This document shows, piece by piece, positions 45,801-57,366 of a DNA stretch of 64,000 nt. The notes beneath the pieces are model-generated. The model saw only the letters and a program-made list of their open reading frames with translations. It had not been told where the DNA came from and did not search any database. The position numbers and the translations under genes were made by a program. This DNA comes from Rhypophila decipiens (lineage: Eukaryota; Ascomycota; Sordariomycetes; Sordariales; Naviculisporaceae), in contig MU858220.1 of assembly GCA_033297075.1 (NCBI GenBank), forward strand, positions 1 to 64,000, in the 5' to 3' direction. Each line of letters starts with the position of its first letter. The stretch's first letter is position 1.

Positions 45801-48372
45801 GCAATCTCTCCGCTCGAATGACCGACCACAGCAGAAGGGACGATGCCGAACGAAGCCAGGAGGTCGACCAAGGCGATCTGCAAAGCTGTGCAGATGGGCT
45901 GCGAGTATTCAGCCTGGGACAGCAGGGCCCTGTCGTCGGGGCGTGATGAACAGAGGACGTCTTCGATGGACCACGGCGGGGCAACGTCGATATCAAGCGC
46001 CTGTAAGATGTTGTCCATATCTCTGATGTTGTCGAGGAAGGTGGGATAGTCGACCATCAGCTGGCGGCCCATGTTTGCCCTGTCCGCGGATTTTAGTTGG
46101 CTTGCATCTGTATCGTTTCATGTATGGAAAGGGTAACGTACCACTGAGCCCCCTGACCGGTGAAAACAAACGCCACCTTGTCCAGCCCGTGACACGTAAC
46201 CGGGACAACGTCAACGGCATCTGCCTGCTCACCCGGAGCGACCACCACGCTGAAGCCCCTATACTTGAGCCTCTCGCGTCGCTCAGCCAAAGTGTAGGCT
46301 ACATGCTCCAGATCCTGCTCGGGATGTTGGGCTAGATAGTCGCGGTGATGCTGCACCATCGACTTGAGCGACTTGGCATGTGCGGCCGAGAAGAGCAACA
46401 AGGCATGTTTCCTTCTTGCCGTCGGAAGAGGAGGTGGGGTCTCAAAGATGAAGGACCGGGGGATCGATCGTGGAGGGGCGAGTCCGAACGATGCTGCCGA
46501 GTCGATGACAAACTGCAAGAGGTGGTGAGAAACAAGTTGCCATGGTCAGTAACAGAACAAGACTCACATGTGCATTTGACCCGCCAATGCCGTACGAGTT
46601 GACGCTGTATCGTTCGGCGCAGTTCTCGGGCCATGGTATCGGCTCGGTGGGCACGACGAGGTTGGCTTCCTCCCATGGGACTGTATCGTTGTCAGTTGCT
46701 GCCTTCTCATCCTTGTCAAGTTTTCGAGACTTACTCTCCGGATTGGGCGTCTCAAACTTGATATTCGGAATGACGACCCGGTTCTCCAGCGCGACCACAG
46801 CCTTGATGATGCTCGTGAGCGTAGCAGCCCCTTCGCTGTGTCCCATATTCGGCTTGACCTGAATTTGTTGTTTCCAACATCATTAGCCCATCTTTTCTCC
46901 ACAACCTCCGGCCCGAAACAGTGAATTGTAAAAGGACCTACCGCGCCCATATAAACCCTTCTCCCATAGCCACCAAAACAGCGCGCAATAGCCCTCGCCT
47001 CGATAGGATCGCCCACCTTCGTACCAGTCCCATGCGCCTCAACCACAACCTGCCTTTGCCCGAAGCCTCCATCAAGCTCATGTTCCAACCCCGCGTTCCG
47101 GTACGCCATCCGAATACACTCCTCATGAGCATCCACACTAGGCACCGACAGCCCTTTGGTCCTCCCATCGGCGTTGCTCGCGCACCCGCGTATCACTGCC
47201 CTGACCGGATTTCCATCTCGAACCGCCAAGTCGGCCCGTTTGATGTACACAGCCGTGACAGCTTCCCCGCGGGCGTACCCATCAGCCCTGACATCAAACG
47301 TCTTGCAGCTTCCCTCGGCGGATAACGTCCCCTGCAGCGTCATGGCAACACTCATCCCCGGCGCCATGATGAGATTCACACCCGTGACAACAGCGCCGTC
47401 GATGTCTCCCCGTTGAATGGCCCTGACCGCCTCGTGCAATGCCACACCGGCAGAGGAACAAGCCGTCTTGAGCGTCATGGACGGTCCTCGCAGGTCAAAC
47501 TCGTACGACACCCTATTCGACAAAGCAAAATCTTTGGAGCCGAGTAAATGATATGGATGGTAGAATTGCGTGTCGCGGCGGTGCATGTCTTGCCAATCGT
47601 CGGAAAAAACACCGGCGTACACGCCGATTTTGTACCTTTGGGAGGCGGATAGCTTGGAGGGCAGCTCCCCGGCTGAAGTCAAGGCCTCGTGGACAACTTG
47701 CAGCGTCAGCCGATGGGCTGGGTCCAGGTGGGAGGCTTCAGAGGAGGTGTAGTTGAACATGGAGGTGTCGAAGGATGTTAGGAGGGAAGAAGGTAGGTAG
47801 TAGCCGTGTTCCGTGTTGACTGTCCCTGGTTTGTTGAGGTGCGGGGTGTGATACCCGGCCGTGTTGAAGCGAGAATCGGGAACGACGGATCTGGCGTCTT
47901 GTTTGGAGGCGAGGAATGTGTAGAGGGCTTCTGGGGTTGTGAGGGCTGCAGAGGTATTGTCGGAGCCCGAAGGGAGGCGTAGGCCTATGCCGCAGATTGC
48001 TACGGGCACTGGGACGGGGGCGGTGGCTGGCACTGCTGCTGATGCTGCTGGTGGTGCTGTCATCAGCGATGGTGAGGTGGTCGAAGTGCAAGGTGTGATG
48101 AAGCCGTCCATCGAGGAGGCCGAGGGGGCACCACCGCCGTGGGTAAGCTGAGCCGGGATGTCTTCTTGCCTGGGGTTGTTGACGTTGGCGTGCGTGTCAT
48201 GGGCGGCGTCATGGTGTCGGTTGATATCGCGAGGGTCGCCGTCTCCGGGACCGATGTTCACATTGGCGTTGGTAGATGCCGGCGTGGTGCTGTTGCCCAG
48301 GGCATTTGCATCCCCGGTCATGGGCATGGAAGGGGCCGCCTCAGCCGCTGCTCCGCTGTTTAGTTCCTTCAT
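39817..48372 (-). CDS. highly reducing type I polyketide synthase (KS-AT-DH-cMT-ER-KR-ACP)
   Basis: Six exons (48372-46942, 46858-46735, 46680-46568, 46512-46142, 46079-45472, 45416-39817) give 2,748 residues in frame. A low-complexity tail of ~120 residues precedes the KS. KS (~122-560): Cys in [13 protein letters not shown], and [23 protein letters not shown] and nucleophile GHSSGE (~766). DH (~1065-1380): [18 protein letters not shown] and [11 protein letters not shown]-methyltransferase: [10 protein letters not shown] (~1598) intact. ER: NADPH site HAAAGGIG (~2133). KR: GGMGGLG (~2355) and [19 protein letters not shown] (~2699), near the C-terminus. No thioesterase or reductase release domain follows. 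All catalytic motifs look functional, so the product should be a reduced, methylated polyketide chain. The KS differs from the common DTACSSS and DPQQR forms ([13 protein letters not shown]). Its neighbours suggest a biosynthetic cluster; the product cannot be named. Confidence 0.95.
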
Positions 48373-51300
48373 TGTGTAGATGGTGACGCTGAATAGGTGA
48401 TGGTTCTTGCTGTATGCTGTTTGTTCTGGTGGGGTAGACAATAAAAGTATGAGTCTGTGGTTGGGTATCAAGCTCAAAAAGCTGGAAAATAATAAAGGAT
48501 ACTCCAATACTGCAGCTCGTGATGGTTAAACGACTTCTTGCTCGATGACGAAGGCGTGGGAGGAAGTAAACAGGTGACTAAGCCTCATGATATCTCATGT
48601 CAAAGGAGGAAATCCACTCAGTGTTTATATATGACGCCGTGGATAGTGTGATGGGTATTAGGTTGGATATAAAGTCAGGATCAAAGGCATGAGCATCTCA
48701 CAGGTGACAGTTCCATTGTCATGAGGCGGTCCAGATGGAAGAGACAAGAGAACCCCTGACAACCGCGCCTGCGAGAAAAACAGTATCCGGCCTCGAGTGG
48801 GTGACGCCAACCTGCCAAGGTGAGCGGGGGAGACTAGGTATGAACCTTGGTCGTCTTTTTTTGGTTCACCGACAGGGGCCGTCGTGGTTTAAACGTCCTC
48901 TCTAGTCAACATGAGGAAAGGTGAGAATGATAGTGTAAAGCCACCATGCAACATCTTGGGTGGATACGTAGTTATGGACATGGTGAGAGATAAAGATGAT
49001 AAAGCGAAACACATGACAACGAGCGTGCTTCACCTTGAGGGGTAGATAGTGTCTGCCAGCCAGTGACTAGTGCCTGCCCATTGGGGCCAACAGCATATCT
49101 TCACAACGCTGCTTCATCGTGGGATTCGGATCCTGTTTCGTGGAAGCGATGACACGACTCGCTTGTCTCGTCCGGGGAAGAAGTGGGAATAACACAATGG
49201 CGATTGAGGAGAAGATGCAATAATGGGACTGATATACCCTTTAATCTCTTGGAACATGTTTGTGGGGAGCAAGAAAACGGGAAAGAGACCAGTAGGATGG
49301 TATGGAGTTTCGTCCGGCAAGGACGTTGACTTTCTATTCCGTCGTCCCCATTGGATGATTGACAGTCTTTTACCCCACAAACATCCCAGGCTCCTGGGAG
49401 ATGATATGAGTTCTCGTCAGATAAACATGGATGGGGGGAAAAAAAGAAGTCGCCATATTAGCGTCAGCTTGCTGCATCTTGGTTGCATCCAGGGACCCGT
49501 TGGAGAGGCCAAGTGGGTTTTTTACTCTACTCGCAGCATGGGCGGCCGGTAACGAAGACACAGTTTTCAAGCCAGTCACCAGTCTCTTGACTTTTTCCCA
49601 CTTTGTTTCTTTCCTTCGTGGGTGGTCTGTCTCGGGAAGGACCACGATGCCAAGGGGGGCGAGACTTTCCAAGCCCTTCAGGTATGGTAGGACGGATGTG
49701 TCTTCCGTCATTCTTCTTCACCATCCAATCCACGTATACGGTACCGAATGGCAGTCTGTGGTTCTGATGCTACCTGATGCATCCTGTGTCATTGACCTTC
49801 CGTTTCCCGGGTCGTGCAGCGGTAACTGGGAATCCTGGGACTGAAGCATGAGTATTAGAATTTCTCAGCCATATCATGTCGGTTCACCTTCTGGCCTGTC
49901 ATTATCAATTGCTATCACTTGGCTCTAGCAGATCAAATGCAGCAGAGACCATTATGGTATGATCTGCTGAGAACAAATATGCTCAAGTTCGATTACTTGG
50001 ACCAGGGAGGTCCAAGATTCGGACTCTCGGGGTTTATCGTTTGTCGTCGTATTTTGATTTTGGAAGATTCCGCCATCATACGAGTGGGAAAACGTTGCAT
50101 TTTCGGCTTATAGCTAGGTCATTATAAGCATATTCTGGCGTTGTGTACTTGTCTTTTAGGGTTATTTGTTCCGTCGAACCCCCCTTTTCCCCTTTTCTAG
50201 AAGTGGGTCTGGCCCAGAGCTGTGGGAAGGGGGTGTGCAAGTTGAAACAAGAGAGGAGAGGTTGGTGAAGAGAAGAGTGGAACAAACGTCTCTTGGCACG
50301 AAAACAATGTGCCTCTTTCTTTACCGAGGACAGCTGCAGCACTTCCCCCCTTCTCGGGATTGTTTCCAATTCCCGGAAGATTGACACTGCCATTGGAATA
50401 TTTTGCGCAATGCACTTTATCGTTTCTTGGTAACGGCTCCTCCACTGACAGGACTGAGCCTCCCCTTTTGGTCGTGGTCGGGGTGCCCGTCCCGCCTTTA
50501 CCGGCAGGACGGTAAAGCCTAAAGGAGGGGGGGCTGTGCCACTGGCCAGCAGTGGCGGCCGATTAATGAATGTTGTGCGACGGAGGTGTTGCTGTGCTGT
50601 CACTGCTGTTGCTCTATGCCCCAAAGTGGCACAGCGGAACGATCGTCCCCCGAGACGGTTAGGGCGCCCAGGGCCATTGGGACAGAGAGGTTGCGCCGCC
50701 CGGGGTCCCATATCTCCCCGTTCCCTCCCGCTGGCAGGGGCCGCTCTGTTTTGATCCCCCGCTTTCTTTTCCTCCTCCTCCCGTCTCCCCGTCCGCCCCT
50801 CCCGCGCTGTTCCATGTCTTGCCGTAGCTTGTCAAGATGTCTTGCTTACTTTAGTGTGCTGGCCCCACTTAATACTCTCAACTATAGACATGTTGGTTGA
50901 TATATCGTCATGTTATAGGGGTGGGTTGGCCCCCCGATGGTATTCTGATAGATGATTCGTGAGTGCAGATCAATGAAGATGGAGAGGGGAAGGTCACGAT
51001 CGGGGAAGGTGAACCGCCATGTGGGAGAGAGCTATCATGGCTGTATCATGCATTCTCCTCCTTCTCGAGGAAATCCCGGAGAATAACAAATGGCCGACCC
51101 AACGATCTGGATCGAGACAGCAGCCAGAAAGCATTCTGTGGGGTGTGTGGATAGGTGCCAAAATCCGACCGGCCACGGCACAGAGGTAGGATTGGGTATA
51201 GGCCCGATATGCAATGTACGGACACGTGTAATACCTATATGCAGGCTCTAAACTAGTTATACATTAGCTCGGATTCAGCACTAATCCGAATTTACTAAGA

Positions 51301-53159
51301 AGTACCGTTTCTCCGGTCCGTAAAAGCTGCTCAGGAAAGCTTTTCTGACGAGTGAATGGGACTGAATGAGTCATGTCCAAGTGCTGTCTCGGGTAGAGTA
51401 CTGTACCAATTCATTTCTTGATACTGAGGCGGTTCTGTATCCCAAGTGCATGAGATGCTCGTTGTCACACAAACTCCGCTTATGAATGGAGTTTTCTCTT
51501 CACTAAACTTGCTGCATCCCCTCTTGTTTAGGAAGGTGCTGCATAATCTTGATGCTGCTCCCATGTACACAAGCACAAGTTGTGCTCATGGGTCCTGCGA
51601 GATATCTATCTGTCCGATGGCTTTATGTCGTGTTAACATGACAAACTATGCCAGGGCGAGGAAAGGACTTGAGAAAATGGGAATTCGAGCAACATTTGTT
51701 TTGAAGTCCTGTAAGCGACTTGGGTGAATCCTTCAACCTGACAACGAGGTAAAGACTGTCCGTACCTGACTACCTCTCCTTCACTTCTAACTTCCCACCT
51801 CTGTGGGTAAATTTGTTTGACCCATTGTGTTGGGATTGTCTTCTGGTTGGGCCCAATTCCATCCGTCAGTCGAGAGATCAGTGTGCCATCGTAGCAAGGT
51901 CAACGATAACAACCGGAGGGGGCGCGCAAAAGCAATGTCCTACCACCTCATTACTCGCCTATGTTTGTAATTCTGCGTAGTCAAGGTGGCATATCAGCAT
52001 AAAACTTGAAATCCATCATTGCATGTGCATTGCACAGAGCCGGTGTTGTATATGCCGGCATCACGTCACCATGTAACCCTGATATGACCCCCAGTAGTTG
52101 GACTACTGTTACTTGTCGATAGTGATTCTCCGTATGCATGAGCTTCCGAATGAAGGGAAAGCTAGCCCCTAGCCATACGGGATGTGATGGAGAGTCCCGG
52201 GGGACTGGTTTCGTCCCTTGCTAACCATTGTTGAGCCCAAGAGAAGACTGGCGCAGTGTCGGTACATAATCACCGCATGTATGTCTCTCAATAGTGCCGA
52301 CCTATTCTCGGAACATTACATGTTCCAGATGGGCCAATTGCCGTGGGGGTACACACAGGTCAGCACCAGTATCAATCCCGAGGTCCTCGGGCATGGTGGT
52401 GACAGGCATTAATCGCCGACTCGGCGAACAGCTGGCAGCATCGTGGTCTTGGCAATCGTTCCACTGACTTAGGTGGCCTCCTTGACTGGTTCTGGGACCC
52501 TGCCGTCGGCTGCCCAAACTGCGGCATACCTTTTGCAGGCACCACTAGTGTTTCGCCAAAAGAGCTCATCCTCAAGTAGCCCTTGACTCAAAGGCGGCAT
52601 GGATGGGACTCCCTACTTGGCACAGAGTTGGTGATGCATAAAGAAACGCATGGGGCTTAGACTGAGGAGCTAGTGTCCTGTCATGAATCGACAACACAAA
52701 TATCATATGCATGGAATGGCCCCTTATCCGGTCTCTAAGCGACGGCCACATACGGCGCGATAGCAGATATGAAGGCAAAGGAGAAACAAACTCCGAAACC
52801 CAGGGTAAGAATTGAGAAAGATGTAACGTTAAAGGAGAAATAATATCCCAGACCGGGATGGATGAGAATAAATTTACGACAGACTCGACAATTTCTTGAT
52901 TGCGTGATCTGCGCTCATCCCGCCGAGTTTGTGCCAAAGTTACCAGGTAGTTACAACTACATATGCTCATGTCCGAAAAGGCGCTCAACATAATCTATAG
53001 CATATTTTGAACGTGAGTGTTACTGTTGGGTGGGTCCTCCCATGGAAGCTCTGTGTCATGCTGTAAACTCCAAATCGCCGTGGTTTCACGCCGTTTCATT
53101 CGCCCTTGGTAAGCAAAGAGACTGCTAGTTGATAGACCGGTCAGCAATAGCGATATATC
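48373..53159. other. long gene-poor stretch upstream of the PKS, 4.8 kb
   Basis: The first 300 bases form the PKS promoter, with a minus-strand TATATAA at about 48624-48633, some 255 bases before the ATG. Beyond that I find no gene. The longest frames, 50076-50711 (minus) and 52572-52991 (minus), show no domains and have shadow-like composition. The part around 50300-50830 is rich in C and T runs. The function is unknown. Confidence 0.4.
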
Positions 53160-53278
53160 ACATACGACCATAGGCGCTGGAAAACTCGGGATCCCGTCCG
53201 CTCTCCCATAGATAAGCCAGTGACCGCTGGACTAGTACTCAGGTGGGTGACCACTGGGGAATCCCCGGTGTTGTATGT
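53160..53278 (+). rRNA. 5S ribosomal RNA
   Basis: The sequence starts ACATACGACCATAGG, as fungal 5S rRNA does, and ends TTGTATGT, which pairs with the start to close helix I. Internal landmarks are GGAAAACTCGGGATCCCGTC, TAAGCCAGTGACC in the box A region, AGTACTCAGGTGGGTGACCA in the box C region, and GGGGAATCCCCGGTG. The length is 119 bases. A TATA-like GATATATCA lies just upstream and a T run follows. Solitary, scattered 5S genes are normal in filamentous ascomycetes. Compared with the Neurospora and Fusarium forms I remember, the central helix differs at several places, so it may be a variant class or an ageing copy. Confidence 0.88.
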
Positions 53279-53289
53279 CTTCTCTTTGA

Positions 53290-53296
53290 TTTTTTT
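53290..53296 (+). terminator. RNA polymerase III T-run terminator of the 5S gene
   Basis: Seven consecutive T residues lie 12 bases past the end of the 5S rRNA, the usual stop signal for polymerase III. Confidence 0.7.
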
Positions 53297-54189
53297 GCCC
53301 TTTTGCCCTTGACTTTCGAACTCGGCACAATGATCTAATGTTTTTCTCCCGACCGGCTACCTTCTCGCTATGGTGCTGCCGTTCTGCAGTGGGCAAGCTA
53401 AATCTGGATAAAAAGTCTGACGGTTCTGGCCACATTCACCTTGAAATGGTTTAGGAAACGATGCTCCGATAGAACCAATTCCCAAGGCTATTTTCTAGAC
53501 ATTGACAATGACCGTCAGACAGCATCAAGGTGAAGTTGAAACGATTGACAGCTATGATGACTGGATGTGAACATGTTGATCCAGTGAGTGGTACCCTAGC
53601 CAATACGGCGAAAGCAACAGAGCCGATGCCCAGTGTGATATGTTGCAGTCATGATGGGGGTTTTCTTTAGTGAGCTGATGAAACTTGTTCTTTTACGGAA
53701 ACGCCGTCTAGTATACTGAAACTGGAAATCTCCAGGGTGTGCTATCTCCATGTACGAGTAACACACCAGATCCTTATGACCGTAGACGGCTCGAGGATTC
53801 CCCATCCACATGAAATGTCCACGTCCTCATAGATCAGCTCCTTGGCTTGCCATATCCAGTGTCGAACTACTGCTAGGCAAACGAAGGAGCGGCACTAGTA
53901 ACCTTGTGAAATCCTTCGTTGTACATAGAGGACATGGCGCGGTACTATGCCGAATATCTCCGTCAAGGTTTGTCAGGTTTCTTGTCAGGCTATTATCTCC
54001 GAACAGGCTGGTGGAAGCTGCGTAATGCGTATAGGGCCTCGAGTTCTTGAATTCAAGATTTAAGGCCTCCAAGTATGCCATTCATCCGTCCTTTTGAGTC
54101 CCCAATGCTCTCCAAACATAGGTCTCACCAGAAGCCAACATATAAACCAAACTCAATCTCAAGAAACCGCGCAATTCTCTTCACCCAAA
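53297..54189. promoter_or_regulatory. upstream region of a tiny secreted-protein gene
   Basis: There is no gene inside. TATAAAC at about 54141-54147 lies some 45 bases before the ATG at 54190 and is a likely core promoter element. Confidence 0.45.
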
Positions 54190-54462
54190 ATGTTCAAGCT
54201 TAACAATCTGACCCTCACTATCACTGCCGCCCTGGCATTATTCGCCGCCAGCCCCTGTCTAGCCTGCAAATGCAGATCGCTGGATATGTGAGCTCTCCCC
54301 TCGTACGGTGACACAAGCGCCTGCTGCAGGGAGGCAGGCGGAACTCTCAATACCTACGCCGGGGACGAAGTCGACTGCGCTTGGAGCAGCATGGGAAGTG
54401 CGAAACCGCACACTTTTAAAAGGTGCTGCTGGGGAAGGCGTCAGAATTCGGATTGTCAATAA
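54190..54462 (+). CDS. tiny secreted cysteine-rich protein
   Basis: Two exons (54190-54287 and 54330-54462) give 76 residues; the 42-base intron runs from GTGAGC to CTGCTGCAG. The first 25 residues are a clear signal peptide (LTLTITAALALFAASPCLA). The mature peptide is about 50 residues with six Cys: CKC at its start, one in DEVDCAW, a pair in RCCWGRR, and one in SDC next to the C-terminus. This size and Cys spacing are typical of fungal effector-like or antimicrobial-like small secreted proteins. No named family is recognised. The intron is short but within the fungal range, and the frame is open only when it is removed. Confidence 0.7.
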
Positions 54463-55200
54463 GTCCCTCCTGTCCCGTCCGGTATTCAGAGAGCGAGACA
54501 TGATGGGAGGTAAATTTATGTATGTTATTCGGTTCTCTCTCTCTTTGTCTCTCTTCTCAGGCCCCTTTTGGCTATCTGGTCTCACTGTTTTGGCACTATA
54601 AATAGAGCTAACTTGAACGTAGTCTTTACATACCTTGGCCGGCTGGCAGGCTGGCAGGCTGGCACATGGGTACATGAGTTTCGGACTAGACGATTTTTCT
54701 TCCAGGGTGCAGATTTGTAGTGAGGAGTCTAGAGGAAGTAAAGGTATCATGGGGGTGAGGCTCTGGAGGAATGAATCAGTTCTGTAGATAGACAGCATTA
54801 CGCCAAATCAGAACCGAACTTGTGCCCTCCAAGTGCTCATCATATTTGTGCAGCGTGGCTGGCCAAAACGGTCAGGGTTGACTACCTGGTGATGGTGGTG
54901 AAGGGTCAAGAGCCATGAGTGGACGTCCAGATGGATGAATCTGCCGCCAAGACATATCGTGCCCGGGGACAAGATTTGGGAATGGTGGCGTCCAGTCAAC
55001 GATGAGAGCCAGACAACTCTCAGCCGGGCTGAATGCGATGTGACCCTTCAAACCAGATGGCTTGCATAGGCGCTTAGGACCCATCGTGTCTGTTGGGAGA
55101 ATAATATAATCTCCGGCCCATAGCCAAACTGACTTCGAGTCTACATTCCACTCGGTCCAGCAGCCTCATTCCCACTTCCTCTTGTGCCTTTTGCGACGTC
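54463..55200. other. intergenic region with short GGCTGGCA repeats
   Basis: Three tandem copies of GGCTGGCA lie near 54640-54663. The rest is the 3' flank of the small secreted-protein gene and the promoter of the membrane-protein gene. Confidence 0.45.
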
Positions 55201-57366
55201 ATGATACCCGCCCTCCTCGTTCCGCTCTTTACAATCTTCCCCCGCGTTGAATCCTTTAACCTCGCCGATACACTGATTCGCGCCCCGAAAGTCTTGGACA
55301 TCGACCAGAGGTACCGAGCAACAGCAGCCCAGAATGGCGCCATCTCATTTGACCACGAGACCTGCCGTGACCTCATCCTCAACTACATCAACACCACGGC
55401 GCCAAACAAGACGGACTACAGTCCTGCCTTGGACCGCCTAATCTTCGCCCCAAACCTCGGCTACCCCCAGAATGGCAACTCTAGCTTCTACTCGGGCAAA
55501 GAAAACATGACCATAACCGTGCCCGCATGCCAGCAACTGTGCGAACTGCCTGGCATCACGATAGACTGGTACGCCGACAAAGGACCCCGGCTGATGACCT
55601 GGATCATCCCCGTGGCCCTGTTGCTCTCCAACATTGAACTCTCGCCCCTCGACAAGCGAAGATTCTACACTCTCCTGCAGGCAATAGGCAACCCGATCGA
55701 CGTGCTCTGGTCCTTGACCCACAAGCTCAACGTCCGAACCAAACTGCACGCCCAAGTCCAGAACCATCCGTCCTTCTACTTCCGGCCAAGTCTTACCCGC
55801 ACCGTCACAGCAGTGCTAGCAGCCTTTGAAGAACTCCTCAGCCCAGAGCTAGCAGCCGCCGACAGCTCCAAGTTCATCGATATCCTGACGTACCTCTTTC
55901 CCGACAGTGAGCAAGTCATGCAGCTCTGGAAAGCAACGGCACTCGAACTGGCAGACAGCAGGACGGATGAACAGCTCCGCTCGTTGTTTGCCGTCATTCT
56001 GTACATTATACAGATCTTGTCGGCCTTTGTCTTTGAGATTGGCGGGGGCTCGCCGAACCCGCCTGGGGGCGTTATTGCCGCGGCCTTGACGCTTACGTTC
56101 TTGATACCCATGGTTTTCCTGAGTGCAGCTATAGGGGCTTTTACGTCTCGCAGGTCGTGCTTGAGGATAATGAAAAAGTTTGTCAAGGATGTGAGGTGTG
56201 TTAAGGAGCAGGATGGAAGAGACCTCTCCCAGAATCATGAAGCTGTGCGTCGGTTGTTTGCCAGGGTCTTGATAGTTGACGAACCGCCCCGAGCCGCTGC
56301 AGTCGCGGGTAGTACGGTGCATGGACCTGGCAACGATGATGAGCCGCCTGAGAGTTGGAAGTCGTACTTTAAAAACCTTCACTGGCGCGGCGGAAAAGAT
56401 ACCTACCGCCCCTGGAAGATGCGCGGGCGGGCCCATATTGGTGGTAGTCCTAGTGAGTCTAGCGCATATCTCTCAGCAACTTCTCTTGATCCAACAAGCA
56501 CCCACACTACAACAACAGTCTCTGGTCCTCCTCCTAGCACTCATTTCCTGGTACTAGACTGCGACGATACGGAGCATAACACCCAGCAGCCCCGAAAAGC
56601 CAACAACCGCCCGAGGAGAATAATCAAAACGACACTCCATCGCCTCAAATCCATATTGGCAATACTAAGCTGGCCACGTTCCATCAAACCCTTCCTCACC
56701 GACCACCGCACCCCGATATTCCACTTACTCCTCGCCACCCTCCCCGTCCTAATCGGCGTCTTATCCGGAGGCGGGCTCCTCTTTCTAGCCGCCGAAGCAG
56801 GCTGGTCCTGCCGGCACATTTTATTCGTCGTCCTCTTGACCGCCTGGCTAGCAAGTCTCTCGCTGTCAGCCCTCTTTTACGCCTGCATCATCTGGGGCAT
56901 CTTCCCGAAAAGCTGGCAAAAGTGGCATTGGTATTTCTGCTTCTGGAAGGACTTGATTCTCGGAGCAACGATATTAGTCTTTGTCTGCCTTACAGCAGCT
57001 GGGTTTTTTAATTCCTGCTCTTGCTGGGCTAGGGAGATGTTTGCGCATCTTGATGCCGAGGGAAACAGGACGCCGTATGTCGTGCTGAATGTTGATGAGT
57101 TGTATATTCGGCATAATCATCGCGAGTTTCCGGGTATTGTCAGTGGTGCTGTGGCCGCGCAGATTGTCTGGACGGCCTGGGTTGTCTGGAGGAACTGGGA
57201 GGGGTATTTGGTGTTGAGGTGGGGGGAGAAGACAAGGCAGGCGGTTTGGAGGGAACTTTATGGTCCTGGGATTGGGGATGAAGATGAAATCGACGTTCGT
57301 AGTTGGTTTAGGAGATTAGGGGCGTGGGGCGAGGGTCTTTGGCTAAGCCTGCGAAATCCAGGTTAG
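55201..57366 (+). CDS. polytopic membrane protein of unknown function
   Basis: A single exon of 721 residues with ATG at 55201. A hydrophobic start (ALLVPLFTIF) is followed by an extracellular-looking segment with Cys residues and N-glycosylation sites (NTT, NKT, NSS, NMT). It ends in CQQLCELPG. Seven or so membrane segments follow, including LMTWIIPVALLLSNI, LFAVILYIIQILSAFVFEIG, IFHLLLATLPVLIGVLSGGG, ILFVVLLTAWLASLSLSALF and LGATILVFVCLTAAGFF. A large Ser/Thr/Pro-rich cytosolic loop (~390-480) splits the helices into two groups. The layout is seen in uncharacterised fungal membrane proteins and is not a known transporter fold. It lies next to the P450, so a link to the metabolite cluster is possible but unsupported. 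Confidence 0.8.
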   Translation: MIPALLVPLFTIFPRVESFNLADTLIRAPKVLDIDQRYRATAAQNGAISFDHETCRDLILNYINTTAPNKTDYSPALDRLIFAPNLGYPQNGNSSFYSGKENMTITVPACQQLCELPGITIDWYADKGPRLMTWIIPVALLLSNIELSPLDKRRFYTLLQAIGNPIDVLWSLTHKLNVRTKLHAQVQNHPSFYFRPSLTRTVTAVLAAFEELLSPELAAADSSKFIDILTYLFPDSEQVMQLWKATALELADSRTDEQLRSLFAVILYIIQILSAFVFEIGGGSPNPPGGVIAAALTLTFLIPMVFLSAAIGAFTSRRSCLRIMKKFVKDVRCVKEQDGRDLSQNHEAVRRLFARVLIVDEPPRAAAVAGSTVHGPGNDDEPPESWKSYFKNLHWRGGKDTYRPWKMRGRAHIGGSPSESSAYLSATSLDPTSTHTTTTVSGPPPSTHFLVLDCDDTEHNTQQPRKANNRPRRIIKTTLHRLKSILAILSWPRSIKPFLTDHRTPIFHLLLATLPVLIGVLSGGGLLFLAAEAGWSCRHILFVVLLTAWLASLSLSALFYACIIWGIFPKSWQKWHWYFCFWKDLILGATILVFVCLTAAGFFNSCSCWAREMFAHLDAEGNRTPYVVLNVDELYIRHNHREFPGIVSGAVAAQIVWTAWVVWRNWEGYLVLRWGEKTRQAVWRELYGPGIGDEDEIDVRSWFRRLGAWGEGLWLSLRNPG

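Noticed and set aside
50076..50711. A 211-codon minus-strand open frame
   Set aside because: Its composition is rich in Arg and Pro and matches translation of C/T-rich non-coding DNA. It has no domain and no splice structure.
52572..52991. A 139-codon minus-strand open frame
   Set aside because: No domain or signal is visible, and no promoter or homologous motif supports it.
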